A stretch of 64,000 bases of DNA from Halorientalis litorea (lineage in GTDB: Archaea > Halobacteriota > Halobacteria > Halobacteriales > Haloarculaceae), in contig NZ_CP095482.1 of the NCBI RefSeq assembly GCF_023028225.1, forward strand, positions 806,001 to 870,000, in the 5' to 3' direction. Positions 55,241 to 63,777 of this stretch are shown one piece after another. Every line of letters starts with the position of its first letter. The first letter of the stretch is position 1. The notes under the pieces were generated by a model, which saw nothing but the letters and a program-made list of their open reading frames with translations, did not search any database and was not told where the DNA came from. The position numbers and the translations under genes were made by a program.

Positions 55241-56488
55241 TCACTCCACGCCGTCCCAGCGCACGTCGTTATACTCGCGCTGGCGGTCGGTGTCGAAGGT
55301 GTTCTCCAGTTGCCGCTGGAGGGCGCGTTTCTCTTGTCGGCTGATGCGGGCCAGTTCGTCGGCTTTCTGGACGGCCAGCGGTGGGCCGGTCTGTGCGGCC
55401 ACGTCGGTCAGGATTTGCATGGTCAGGTCCTCCCGGAGGTCGGGGTCTTTCGTGAACGCGTAGGGGGCTTCCACGCGGTAGACCAGTTCCTCGCGGGGGT
55501 CGTAGACGACGAAGAAGGTGACTTCGTAGGCCTCGGGTTCGAGAGCGCGGGTGAGCGAGAGGTCGTAGTCGCTGGTCGGTGAGAGGACGCGGTCGGCACC
55601 ACAGCGCGAGCGGAACCAGTTGGTGAAGGTGAGTGCGTCGGTGCGGGTGTCGCCCTCGTCGTCCGTGCGGCGCAGGACCTGCTCGAAGAAGGCCGCGTCG
55701 TTGACCCACGGGGCACTCTGCTTGCGGCGGACGGTGCGCGTGATGGCCTTGGCGGCTGTGTTTTTCACGAACCCGACGAGCGGAACGTCGCGGGCGACGA
55801 ACGTCTCCACGAGGTCGACGTAGTTCTGCACCACGTCGCGGGGTCGCTCGTCGTCGACGAGGAGGTCCGCGAGCGTCGGGTCCTGGTCGGTCCACTTCAG
55901 CAGACCCGTGGGGTAGATGGGGCCGTCGAGAATCAAGAGGTCGTCGACCACCTCGGCCTGCAGGGCGGCGTGGTGGCTCTCGGCGAGGTAGAGCGCGAGG
56001 GCGTGAACGACGGTCTGTTCGTAGCGGTCGACGCGGGGGGCTTGCATGATGCGGCCCTTCGAGTAGCCGTCGTCGAACAGCGTCCAGTCGTCCTCGCCGA
56101 CGGCGACGGTGCCGTCGTTGGAGTGGACGGTACTTACCACCGAGCGGGCACGGTGGAGTTCGAGGTCGGACGGAACCGCGGCCATCGCGGCCTGGGCCAC
56201 GTCGATGACGAGGCCGTTCTTGAACGTGGTCGGGTTGATAGTCCCCGAGTCGAGGCCGTGCTGGGTCGGGAATCGCGACTCCATCAGCGCGGCGTCCTCG
56301 GTGTCGACGAGGCGGCGGCGTTGCTGGCCGAGTGGTTCGAGGACGGCGGTGCCGTCCCGGCGGAGGGGGGCGAGGAACTCGGACCAGACAGTGTCGGCGA
56401 ACGCCCGGTGGTCGCTCGCGTCGACACCGCTCTGAATCCGCCCGGCGAGTCGGGCGATGCCGTCGAAATGCACCGGGTCGAGGGTCAT
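55241..56488 (-). CDS. nurA: NurA-domain DNA end-resection nuclease
   Basis: 415 residues. NurA is the 5'-3' nuclease that works with the helicase HerA, Mre11 and Rad50 in archaeal double-strand-break repair. The NurA pattern is seen in 'NGLVIDVAQAAMAAVPSDLE' (Asp96), 'QTVVHALALYLAESHHAALQ' and 'VDDLLILDGPIYPTGLLKWT' (Asp188), the acidic residues expected to bind Mn2+. The start MTLDPVHFDG (56488) is chosen. HerA, Mre11 and Rad50 are not in the window. The protein converges on the lipoprotein gene. Confidence 0.86.
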   Translation of the reverse strand: MTLDPVHFDGIARLAGRIQSGVDASDHRAFADTVWSEFLAPLRRDGTAVLEPLGQQRRRLVDTEDAALMESRFPTQHGLDSGTINPTTFKNGLVIDVAQAAMAAVPSDLELHRARSVVSTVHSNDGTVAVGEDDWTLFDDGYSKGRIMQAPRVDRYEQTVVHALALYLAESHHAALQAEVVDDLLILDGPIYPTGLLKWTDQDPTLADLLVDDERPRDVVQNYVDLVETFVARDVPLVGFVKNTAAKAITRTVRRKQSAPWVNDAAFFEQVLRRTDDEGDTRTDALTFTNWFRSRCGADRVLSPTSDYDLSLTRALEPEAYEVTFFVVYDPREELVYRVEAPYAFTKDPDLREDLTMQILTDVAAQTGPPLAVQKADELARISRQEKRALQRQLENTFDTDRQREYNDVRWDGVE

Positions 56489-56566
56489 GGCAGTCCCTGC
56501 GGCCGGTGGCGGCAAAAATCCAAGGGGGAGCGTATTCCGGATGGGGCGGTCGGTGTCGCCCGTCGG

Positions 56567-56962
56567 TCAGTCGTCGCGGCCGGTCTTCTCGTGGAGGACT
56601 TCCTTGATGGCCTTCGCGTAGGTGTTGAAGTCGCGGATGGTCGCGCCGTCGGTGGTCATGAACACGCCGTCGCGGTCACTGGTGACACGGAGGAGAAAGC
56701 CGTTCTCGAAGACGCGAATCGTGTAGCGGTACTCGCCGAGTTCGGTGCCACGGTAGGCGTTCGTCGTGTTCTTGAACCCCCGCCACTCGTGGCCGATGAA
56801 GCTGTCGAGGTCGGCGTCGCGTTCGAGGTCATCGCGGAGGTACAACTGCTCGAAGTCCGAGCGCGTGAAGTACGTCAGGGAACGGAGGCTGTCGCCCGCG
56901 GCCGTCCGCGCGGTGGCGATTAGCTTGTCCGCGAACGCCTCGTCCACGATGGTCGTCTCCAT
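56567..56962 (-). CDS. Haloarchaeal conserved protein of unknown function
   Basis: 131 residues, soluble, alpha/beta: 'LIATARTAAGDSLRSLTYFT', 'EYRYTIRVFENGFLLRVTSD' and 'IRDFNTYAKAIKEVLHEKTG'. The beta-rich centre with a tail of basic and acidic residues resembles a haloarchaeal DUF seen near stress and sensor genes. No motif points to catalysis. The start METTIVDEAF (56962) is used. It is divergent from gpmI. Confidence 0.78.
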   Translation of the reverse strand: METTIVDEAFADKLIATARTAAGDSLRSLTYFTRSDFEQLYLRDDLERDADLDSFIGHEWRGFKNTTNAYRGTELGEYRYTIRVFENGFLLRVTSDRDGVFMTTDGATIRDFNTYAKAIKEVLHEKTGRDD

Positions 56963-57055
56963 GCTCTCCCTGTCGTCCCCCACGTTACATAACCTCGGTG
57001 GTTCCTCCGGCACCGTTCCGACGGCTCTTTATCACCCGACACGCTCGCCTCAGAC

Positions 57056-58573
57056 ATGCACGTGGGGCTGGTCATCCTCGACGGTTGGGGTCTGAACCCC
57101 GACGAATCGGCCCGCGATGCGGTCCGGGGCGCGGAGACGCCGACGTTCGACCGCATCCGCGAGCAGGGTGCGTTCGGGACGCTCGAAACACACGGCCGTC
57201 GTGTCGGCCTTCCCGACGGACAGATGGGCAACAGCGAAGTCGGCCACCTCAACATCGGCGCGGGCCGCGTCGTCAAACAGGAGGCGACCCGTATCACCGA
57301 CGACATCCGTGAGGGGACACTCGGCGAGAACGACGCCATCGCCTCGGCGTTCGACCACGCCGCCGACACCGGTGGCCGCGTCCACCTCCTCGGGTTGGTC
57401 AGCGACGGCGGCGTCCACGCCTACCAGTCCCACCTCCACGCACTCGTGGACGTGGCCGCGGAACGCGGCGTCGAGGCGGTCACCCACGCCTTCACCGACG
57501 GCCGGGACACCTCGCCGACGGGGGGCGAGGAGTACCTCGGAGCACTACAGGCACACGCCGAGGACCGGGGCACGGGTCACGTCGCCACCGTCTCGGGGCG
57601 ATACTACGCGATGGACCGCGACCAGAACTGGGAGCGGACCAAGCGGGCCTACGACGCCATCGTGAACCGCGAGGGGGCGTACACTGCGGCGTCGGCCGTC
57701 GACGCCGTCGTGCAGTCCTACGACCGGGGCGACACCGACGAGTTCGTCGAGCCGACACTCGTGGAAGGTGGGCCGGCACTCGAAGACGGCGATGCAGTCC
57801 TATTTTTCAACTTCCGCTCTGACCGCGCCCGGCAGTTGACCCGGATGCTGGCGGACATCGACCCCGAGTGGGAGTTCGAGACTGACCCACCGGCGACGCG
57901 GTTCGTGACGATGACCGAGTACGACGCGACGTTCGACCTCCCGGTGGCGTACGGCCCGCCGAACCCCGAGGACGTGCTGGGCGAGGTGCTGGCCGACACC
58001 GACCACACGCAGTTACGTATCGCGGAGACGGAGAAGTACGCCCACGTCACGTACTTCCTCAACGGCGGCCGCGAAGTCGAGTTCCCGGGCGAGCGGCGCG
58101 AAATCGTCGCCAGCCCCGACGTGCCGACCTACGACCAACGACCGGAGATGAGCGCGCCGGCAGTGACCGACACCGCGCGGAACGTACTCGAGGCCGACGA
58201 CCCGGACGTGTTGGTCCTCAACTACGCGAACCCGGACATGGTGGGACACACGGGCGATTTCGAGGCGGCCGTCGCGGCGGTCGAAGCGGTCGACACACAA
58301 CTCGACCGACTCCTCACCGCAATCCACGACGCCGGCGGTCACGCGCTCGTCACCGCTGACCACGGCAACGCCGACGACATGGGGACCGCCAGGGAGCCAC
58401 ACACCGCCCACACCCTCAACCCTGTCCCGTTCGTCTATCTCGACCCGGCGGGAGGGGACGGTGGCCGAGCGGTCAGAGCGGGCGGGACGCTCGCGGACGT
58501 GGCACCGACGATGCTGGAGCTACTGGACATCGACCGGCCGGCCGCGATGACCGGCGAGTCGCTGCTGGAGTGA
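57056..58573 (+). CDS. gpmI: 2,3-bisphosphoglycerate-independent phosphoglycerate mutase
   Basis: Interconverts 3- and 2-phosphoglycerate. 505 residues, the length of the bacterial-type GpmI (archaeal ApgM is about 400). The alkaline-phosphatase-like N-terminus reads 'GLVILDGWGLNPDESARDAV'. The nucleophile serine lies in 'PDGQMGNSEVGHLNIGAGRV', and the metal ligands at the C-terminus lie in 'ANPDMVGHTGDFEAAVAAVE' and 'VTADHGNADDM'. It is transcribed alone, convergent with the small membrane protein at 58578. Confidence 0.97.
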   Translation: MHVGLVILDGWGLNPDESARDAVRGAETPTFDRIREQGAFGTLETHGRRVGLPDGQMGNSEVGHLNIGAGRVVKQEATRITDDIREGTLGENDAIASAFDHAADTGGRVHLLGLVSDGGVHAYQSHLHALVDVAAERGVEAVTHAFTDGRDTSPTGGEEYLGALQAHAEDRGTGHVATVSGRYYAMDRDQNWERTKRAYDAIVNREGAYTAASAVDAVVQSYDRGDTDEFVEPTLVEGGPALEDGDAVLFFNFRSDRARQLTRMLADIDPEWEFETDPPATRFVTMTEYDATFDLPVAYGPPNPEDVLGEVLADTDHTQLRIAETEKYAHVTYFLNGGREVEFPGERREIVASPDVPTYDQRPEMSAPAVTDTARNVLEADDPDVLVLNYANPDMVGHTGDFEAAVAAVEAVDTQLDRLLTAIHDAGGHALVTADHGNADDMGTAREPHTAHTLNPVPFVYLDPAGGDGGRAVRAGGTLADVAPTMLELLDIDRPAAMTGESLLE

Positions 58574-58577
58574 GCGG

Positions 58578-58979
58578 TCACTCGGGGCCGGCCGGCATGG
58601 TCAGCCGTGCGACGACGTACGCCACGAGTGCCGTCGCGAGCGCGAACACGGCCGACGGTATCGGTTGCTCGAACACGAACATACCCGTGAGAACGAACAG
58701 ACTGCCGGCGGAGAGGGCCGCGCCGACTGCCCCGGCCTGTTGCTGTCGGGCGTCGACGGCGTGACCGTCGGCCTCGGCGGCGGCCCGCCGCATGACGTAC
58801 GGGAGGAGGAAGTACATCCCCCCGCCCGCGGTGATGCCGACGAGTGCGGTCACGGTGAGTGTCGCAAAAAGGACCTGCGCGGTGACGGCCATGCCGACGA
58901 ACGAGACGGCAGCACCGCCGAGACCGACGTGTCCGAGGGTCACCGCACCGTCTTCGAACGGAGTGGCGTCGTCTGGCAC
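58578..58979 (-). CDS. Small membrane protein of unknown function
   Basis: 133 residues from a GTG at 58979 (MPDDATPFEDGAVT). Four hydrophobic segments are visible: about 12-32, 34-58, 80-98 and 105-122, with a basic loop (MRRAAAEADGHAV) between the second and third. The upstream reading continues but overlaps the gene at 59012. Start choice is uncertain. It lies 4 bp from the gpmI stop. Confidence 0.65.
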   Translation of the reverse strand: MPDDATPFEDGAVTLGHVGLGGAAVSFVGMAVTAQVLFATLTVTALVGITAGGGMYFLLPYVMRRAAAEADGHAVDARQQQAGAVGAALSAGSLFVLTGMFVFEQPIPSAVFALATALVAYVVARLTMPAGPE

Positions 58980-59011
58980 AGCCGACCCATCAGCGGGACG
59001 GGATGTAACCG

Positions 59012-59206
59012 TTATGCCGGCCGCCCGCTCTCGGTTGCCGTGGGCGAAGTGCCGACGAGGAGCGTTCCGGCGGCGAGTGTCACGACAGCGAGCGGGAGTG
59101 CGACCGACGGGAGCACGGCGGCGAGGCCGAGGAACTCCATGCCGACGACGAGCGTGCCGACGAGGAGCAAGACCCCACCGACGAGAACTTGGTTTGATAC
59201 GTTCAT
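59012..59206 (-). CDS. Small two-helix membrane protein
   Basis: 64 residues with two membrane segments (about 6-26 and 31-52) and a short polar tail. The ATG at 59206 gives MNVSNQVLVGG. Thirty-two bases before the next membrane-protein gene on the same strand, so they may form a pair. No known function. Confidence 0.65.
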   Translation of the reverse strand: MNVSNQVLVGGVLLLVGTLVVGMEFLGLAAVLPSVALPLAVVTLAAGTLLVGTSPTATESGRPA

Positions 59207-59348
59207 CTGAATCGCCTCGCGTAGTAGTAGACCCGAGAGTGTCTTCAAACGGTGTTCGCGTTCCCAGCAATCGAGAATCGGCCGCCTCACCGACATGTGT
59301 GAGACGGTGACAAAGTGTTTATTCGAGCAGAACGTATCGGCACAGTCG

Positions 59349-60086
59349 ATGAGTTCCTACGAGTCGCTCGACATCGGAACCGATGTACGCCGGGACATCT
59401 ACCAGTACATCGACCATCACGGAGAAGTTCGGCCGTCGGCAGTCGCCGAGGAAGTCGGTGCCGACCCGGAGGAGTTCCGTCACCACGTCTCTGTTCTCAA
59501 GCGCGACGACTACATCGAGGAACTCGACGATGGACGACTGCGGGTCAAGATGAAATGCGGGGAGGCAGAAGAACACGAAACCGGCGGACTGGAGTACGTG
59601 ATTCGCCCAGCGGGACAGCAGGACGTGTCGAGCATCCTCGGCGTCGTCCGGGAGATAGCCGAAGAACAGGTCTACCTGGTCGCCGAGAGCGTCGCGGAAC
59701 AACTCGAGTACGAGCGCGTGGCACGCCGGCGGAGCGCGAGCGAGACGCACGTGTTCTTCGTCGCCACCGTCGAAGACGACGTGGTCGGCTGGTGTCAAGT
59801 CGAGATTCCGCGGATGGCAAAACTCTCACACACCGCCGAGCTGACGCTGGGCGTCCTCGTGGAGTACCGTCGCTACAGCATCGGCGCACACCTCCTCCAG
59901 CGCGGAATGGAGTGGGCCGCCAGTCAGGACTGCCGGCGGGTCTACTGCTCGCTCCCGGAGACGAACCACCTCGCCGTCTCGTTCCTGCAGGAGAACGGGT
60001 GGCGTATCGAAGCCGTCAGAAGCGGCCACTTCGACATCGACGGCGAAGCAGTCGACGAAGTGATGGTCGCCGCCGACCTCGATTAA
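59349..60086 (+). CDS. Winged-helix-GNAT fusion protein
   Basis: 245 residues. Residues 1-75 look like a winged-helix domain ('VRRDIYQYIDHHGEVRPSAV', 'VSVLKRDDYIEELDDGRLRV'). Residues 82-245 are a GNAT acetyltransferase with 'EYVIRPAGQQDVSSILGVVR' and the acetyl-CoA-binding region 'GVLVEYRRYSIGAHLLQRGM' (R/Q-x-x-x-G-x-x-L). The start at 59349 fits the TATA-like GTTTATT (59317-59323), about 29 nt upstream. The fusion suggests either DNA-guided acetylation or an acyl-CoA-sensing regulator; substrate unknown. It converges with nadC, overlapping it by four bases. Confidence 0.87.
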   Translation: MSSYESLDIGTDVRRDIYQYIDHHGEVRPSAVAEEVGADPEEFRHHVSVLKRDDYIEELDDGRLRVKMKCGEAEEHETGGLEYVIRPAGQQDVSSILGVVREIAEEQVYLVAESVAEQLEYERVARRRSASETHVFFVATVEDDVVGWCQVEIPRMAKLSHTAELTLGVLVEYRRYSIGAHLLQRGMEWAASQDCRRVYCSLPETNHLAVSFLQENGWRIEAVRSGHFDIDGEAVDEVMVAADLD

Positions 60087-60898
60087 TCGGTCCGAAAGGA
60101 GTAATCGAGCGTCGGCGCGGAGTGTGTCAGCGACCCCATCGAAATCACGTCTACGCCCGTCGTCGCGTAGTCGGGCACGTCGGCGACGGTGATGCCGCCG
60201 GACGCCTCCGCCAGCGCGTCGGCGTCGGCCGCCCGCAACTGCTCGACGGCATCTGCCGTCTCTGTCGGCGTCATGTTGTCCAACAGGACGATGTCCGCGC
60301 CGGCCGTCGCGGCCCGCGGTGCGTCGGCCGGTATCTCGACTTCGACTTCGATTTTCGTCGTGAACGACACCCGGTCGCGGAACTGCTCGACCGCCGATTC
60401 GAGGCCCATCTCCGCGACGTGGTTGTCCTTGACCATCACCATGTGCGAGAGGTCGAGGCGGTGGGTGTCGCCCCCGCCGGCGGCGACGGCGCGCTTCTCG
60501 ACGCCACGGAGACCGGGCGTCGTCTTGCGCGTCCCGGCGACACGTACCCCGTCGGCGACGGCCTCGGCCGCGTCGACCGCTCGGCGCGTCTTCGTGGCGA
60601 TGCCCGAGGCGTGCCCGGCGACGTTCACGGCCACGCGTTCGCCGCGCAGCACGTCCCGCGCCGGCCCGTCGACGGCGAGGACGGTCTCACCTGCCTCGAC
60701 GCGGTCCCCGGTTTCGACCCGCCGCTCGGCGTCGAGGTCGAAGTACGCGAAGACGGCTTTGGCCGCGTCCAGACCGGCGGCGACGCCGGCCTCTTTGGCG
60801 ACGAGGTGGCCAGTCGTCTCGCCGGGGACGTGGTTCGTCACGTCGTGGTGGCCGATGTCTTCCCGGAGCCACGCTTCGACCTGCGAGTCGGTGAGCAT
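60083..60898 (-). CDS. nadC: Nicotinate-nucleotide pyrophosphorylase (quinolinate phosphoribosyltransferase)
   Basis: 271 residues. Third enzyme of de novo NAD synthesis: quinolinate plus PRPP to nicotinate mononucleotide. The N-terminal part is 'EDIGHHDVTNHVPGETTGHL'. The barrel contains 'HASGIATKTRRAVDAAEAVA', 'GTRKTTPGLRGVEKRAVAAG' (with R/K substrate ligands), 'KDNHVAEMG' and 'IVLLDNMTPTE'. The ATG at 60898 shares its first base with the nadB stop. Last gene of nadA-nadB-nadC. Confidence 0.97.
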   Translation of the reverse strand: MLTDSQVEAWLREDIGHHDVTNHVPGETTGHLVAKEAGVAAGLDAAKAVFAYFDLDAERRVETGDRVEAGETVLAVDGPARDVLRGERVAVNVAGHASGIATKTRRAVDAAEAVADGVRVAGTRKTTPGLRGVEKRAVAAGGGDTHRLDLSHMVMVKDNHVAEMGLESAVEQFRDRVSFTTKIEVEVEIPADAPRAATAGADIVLLDNMTPTETADAVEQLRAADADALAEASGGITVADVPDYATTGVDVISMGSLTHSAPTLDYSFRTD

Positions 60899-62448
60899 CA
60901 GTCGTCGGCCCGTGCGGGTGAACCCTCGTCGGTCGCGAGGTGGTGACACCCGACCGACTGCTCGTTCTCGGCGGCCTGCCGGGCGACCAGCAGTGCCGTC
61001 ACCGCGGCCGACCGGAGTTCGTACAGCGACCGGGCGGTCCGGGTGCGCGTGTAGGCGTCGACCTCACCCTTGAGGCGGCGCAGGACCGCCATCGCGCGTC
61101 CCAAATCGTCCGTGTCGCGTTCGAGGCCGACGTACTCGTCCATCACGCGCCGGAGGCGGCGGAACTTCTCGCGGGCGAAGTTCGCCGGGAGGTCCGGGTC
61201 CCGCTCCAGCAGTTCCGGGGCCTCGATGACCGCGACGTCGTTGCCTGCGGCCGCCCGGCCGGCGCGGAGACCCCAGACCAGTCCCTCCAGCAGCGACGTG
61301 GAAGCGAGGCGGTTCGCGCCGTGGACGCCCGTCCGCGCACACTCTCCGACCGCGTAGAGACGGTCCAGCGTCGTCCGGCCGCGGTCGTCCACCGTCACGC
61401 CGCCACAGAGGTAGTGTTCCGCGGGCGCGACGGGGATTCCCTCCGCCCAATCGACGCCGTGGTCCTCGCATCGCTGTGCGAGTCCGGGGAACTCCGCGGC
61501 GAAATCGAGCGGAGATACGTCCAACCGCACGTCACCGGTCGCCTCGCGCTCCGTCGCGACGGCGCGGGCCACCACGTCCCGGGGCGCGAGTTCGGCGTCC
61601 GCGTGGTAGTCGGGCATGAACCGCTCGCCGTCGCCGTTACGGAGGAGCGCGCCCTCGCCACGGACGGCCTCGCTGACGAGGAACGAGCCGTCGTCCGCCG
61701 CTACGGCTTCGCCGTTCCGGTTCGAGGCGTTCCCCGCCTCGCTCCCGGCGTAGACCGTCGGGTGAAACTGCACGTACTCCATGTCGGTCACGTCCGCGCC
61801 AGCGAGGGCAGCCATGGCGATGCCGTCGCCGGTCGACCCCGCGGGATTGGTCGAGCGCGGATAGAGGTCGCCGATGCCGCCGGTGGCGAGTACCGTCGCA
61901 CCCGCGTAGTGCGGTTCGAAGTCGCCGTCAGCCTCCAACACCGCCCCGTGGACGCGCCCCTCGTGGCGAATCAGTTCCAGCGCGGCCGTGTCGTCCAGAA
62001 CCTCCACATCGTCGTGGGCGTCGAGGTGGTTCAGGAACGGCACGTGGATGGCTCGGCCCGTCGCGGCGTCGACGTGCAGGATTCGGTCCGCCGAGTGGGC
62101 GGCCTCGCGGCCGAAGTCGAACTCCTCGCCCGCCTCGTCGAACTCCACGTCCAGCGTCTCCAACAGCACGTCCTCGACGGCGTCGTTCGCGTTCTCGACC
62201 AGCACGTCCACGGCCTCCGGGTCGGCAGTGCCGTCGGAGGCGGTGAGGATGTCCTGCTTGAACTGTGCAGGGTCGTCGCGGGCGACGGCGATGCCGCCCT
62301 GTGCCCACCACGAAGAGGCCCCTTCGGGCCGGGTCGCCTTCGTGGCGATTGTCACGTCCGCACCGGCGCGGGCGGCGGCCAGTCCCGCGGCCAGTCCGGC
62401 GATTCCGGACCCGACGACGAGTACGTCGGTTTCGGTGTAGTCACTCAT
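60898..62448 (-). CDS. nadB: L-aspartate oxidase
   Basis: 516 residues. Oxidises L-aspartate to iminoaspartate for NadA. The FAD motif 'DVLVVGSGIAGLAAGLAAAR' is at the N-terminus. The flavin/substrate region 'TKATRPEGASSWWAQGGIAV' contains a GA-S-S motif; 'LATGGIGDLYPRSTNPAGST' and 'GECARTGVHGANRLASTSLL' are the family signatures near the flavin. It lies one base from nadA and shares a base with nadC. Confidence 0.97.
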   Translation of the reverse strand: MSDYTETDVLVVGSGIAGLAAGLAAARAGADVTIATKATRPEGASSWWAQGGIAVARDDPAQFKQDILTASDGTADPEAVDVLVENANDAVEDVLLETLDVEFDEAGEEFDFGREAAHSADRILHVDAATGRAIHVPFLNHLDAHDDVEVLDDTAALELIRHEGRVHGAVLEADGDFEPHYAGATVLATGGIGDLYPRSTNPAGSTGDGIAMAALAGADVTDMEYVQFHPTVYAGSEAGNASNRNGEAVAADDGSFLVSEAVRGEGALLRNGDGERFMPDYHADAELAPRDVVARAVATEREATGDVRLDVSPLDFAAEFPGLAQRCEDHGVDWAEGIPVAPAEHYLCGGVTVDDRGRTTLDRLYAVGECARTGVHGANRLASTSLLEGLVWGLRAGRAAAGNDVAVIEAPELLERDPDLPANFAREKFRRLRRVMDEYVGLERDTDDLGRAMAVLRRLKGEVDAYTRTRTARSLYELRSAAVTALLVARQAAENEQSVGCHHLATDEGSPARADD

Positions 62449-62449
62449 G

Positions 62450-63571
62450 TTATATTTCCAGCATCCGGTCCAAGGCGACCTGTGCGAGTTCCTTCTCCTC
62501 GGGCGCGACTTCGATGACGTTGCGCTCGCGGCCCTCGAGCAGTTCCTCGAGCACCCACGTCAGGTAGTTGGGGTCGATTTGGCGCATGGCGTTGCAGTCC
62601 ATACAGGCGTCGCCGCAGAGGGGGAGGACCTCCACCTCGGGATGCCAGCGGTCGAGGTGCTTGGCGAGGTGAATCTCCGTCCCGATGGCCCACGCCTCGC
62701 CGGGGTCGGCGTCCGCGACGGTCTGGCAGATGGTCGAGGTGGACCCGACCACGTCGGCGGCCTCGACGACTTCGCGGCGACACTCGGGGTGGACGACGAC
62801 GTTGGCGTCGGGTCGCTCCGCGCGCAGGTCCTCGATGTGGCTCTCGCGGAACCGTTCGTGGACCTGACAGTAGCCGTCCCAGAGGATGATGTCGTTCGCG
62901 GCGGCCTCCTCGGGGTCTTTGCCTTCGGGGTCCCACGGGTCCCATTCGACGATTTCGTCGGCCATATCCAGCCTGTGGGCCGTGTTCTCTCCGAGGTGCT
63001 TGTCGGGGAGGAACAGAACCTTGTCGCCCTTCTCGAAGGCGTACTCGAACGCCTTGTGAGCGTTCGAGGAGGTACAGACGAGGCCCCCCTGCTCGGCACA
63101 GAACGCCTTGAGGTCGGCGTAGCTGTTCATGTAGGTGATGGGGATGATATCGTCGTCCGTCGCGGCGGTAATCTCGGCCCACGCGGCGTCGACTTGGAGG
63201 GCTTCGGCCATCCCCGCCATCGGACAGGACGCCTCCATGCTCGGCAGGATGACCGACTGGTCGTCGTCGGTGATGATGTCGGCCGATTCGGCCATGAACG
63301 TCACGCCGCCGAATATCACGTAGTCGGCGTCGGCGGCGGCCGCCTCCTTCGAGAGTTGGTAGGAGTCGCCCACGAAGTCGGCGTGCTGGACGATTTCTCG
63401 TCGCTGGTAGTTGTGCCCGAGGATGACGACGTCGTCACCCAGTTCGTCTAGCGCGGCCTCGATGCGGTCGGTCCGCTCGTCCTCGTCGAGGTCCCGGTAG
63501 GCCGGGGGTAGCTGTTCCAGATTGTCGTACTTGAAGAGACTGAGGTCCGTCTCGAACCGCGCTGTTTCCAT
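62450..63571 (-). CDS. nadA: Quinolinate synthase A
   Basis: 373 residues. Condenses iminoaspartate with dihydroxyacetone phosphate to quinolinate, using a [4Fe-4S] cluster. The three cluster cysteines can be placed in 'GLVCTSSNAHKAF', 'VVVHPECRREVVEAAD' and 'PLCGDACMDCNAM'. Further signatures are 'VILGHNYQRREIVQHADFVG' and 'DKHLGENTAHR'. I use the ATG at 63571; the in-frame ATG at 63604 would lie upstream of the transcript start predicted from the TATA-like TTCAATA. First gene of the NAD operon, behind an inverted repeat. Confidence 0.97.
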   Translation of the reverse strand: METARFETDLSLFKYDNLEQLPPAYRDLDEDERTDRIEAALDELGDDVVILGHNYQRREIVQHADFVGDSYQLSKEAAAADADYVIFGGVTFMAESADIITDDDQSVILPSMEASCPMAGMAEALQVDAAWAEITAATDDDIIPITYMNSYADLKAFCAEQGGLVCTSSNAHKAFEYAFEKGDKVLFLPDKHLGENTAHRLDMADEIVEWDPWDPEGKDPEEAAANDIILWDGYCQVHERFRESHIEDLRAERPDANVVVHPECRREVVEAADVVGSTSTICQTVADADPGEAWAIGTEIHLAKHLDRWHPEVEVLPLCGDACMDCNAMRQIDPNYLTWVLEELLEGRERNVIEVAPEEKELAQVALDRMLEI

Positions 63572-63617
63572 TTCTGGCACTCTAACGCACCTGTGGTTGT
63601 TCATCGAACGAACTACA

Positions 63618-63644
63618 GTATTGAAAAGATTTTGCCTTCAATAC
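63618..63644. promoter_or_regulatory. Perfect inverted repeat upstream of nadA (putative operator)
   Basis: GTATTGAA (63618-63625) and TTCAATAC (63637-63644) form a perfect 8-bp inverted repeat with an 11-nt spacer. On the minus strand it overlaps the TATA-like TTCAATA of the nadA promoter, about 50 nt upstream of the ATG. This geometry suits repression by a dimeric regulator. No regulator gene lies next to it. Confidence 0.6.
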
Positions 63645-63777
63645 GCGGTACTGGTGGAACTAAGGGCATATATTGCCGGAGTTCGCCGTCGAGAGCCGAC
63701 GGAGCCAGGAGCGGCGGCGGTGGCCCGGAACGGTCGGGAAAGAAACTGTTAGGGGCCGCCACCGTGAGGGGGAAGAC

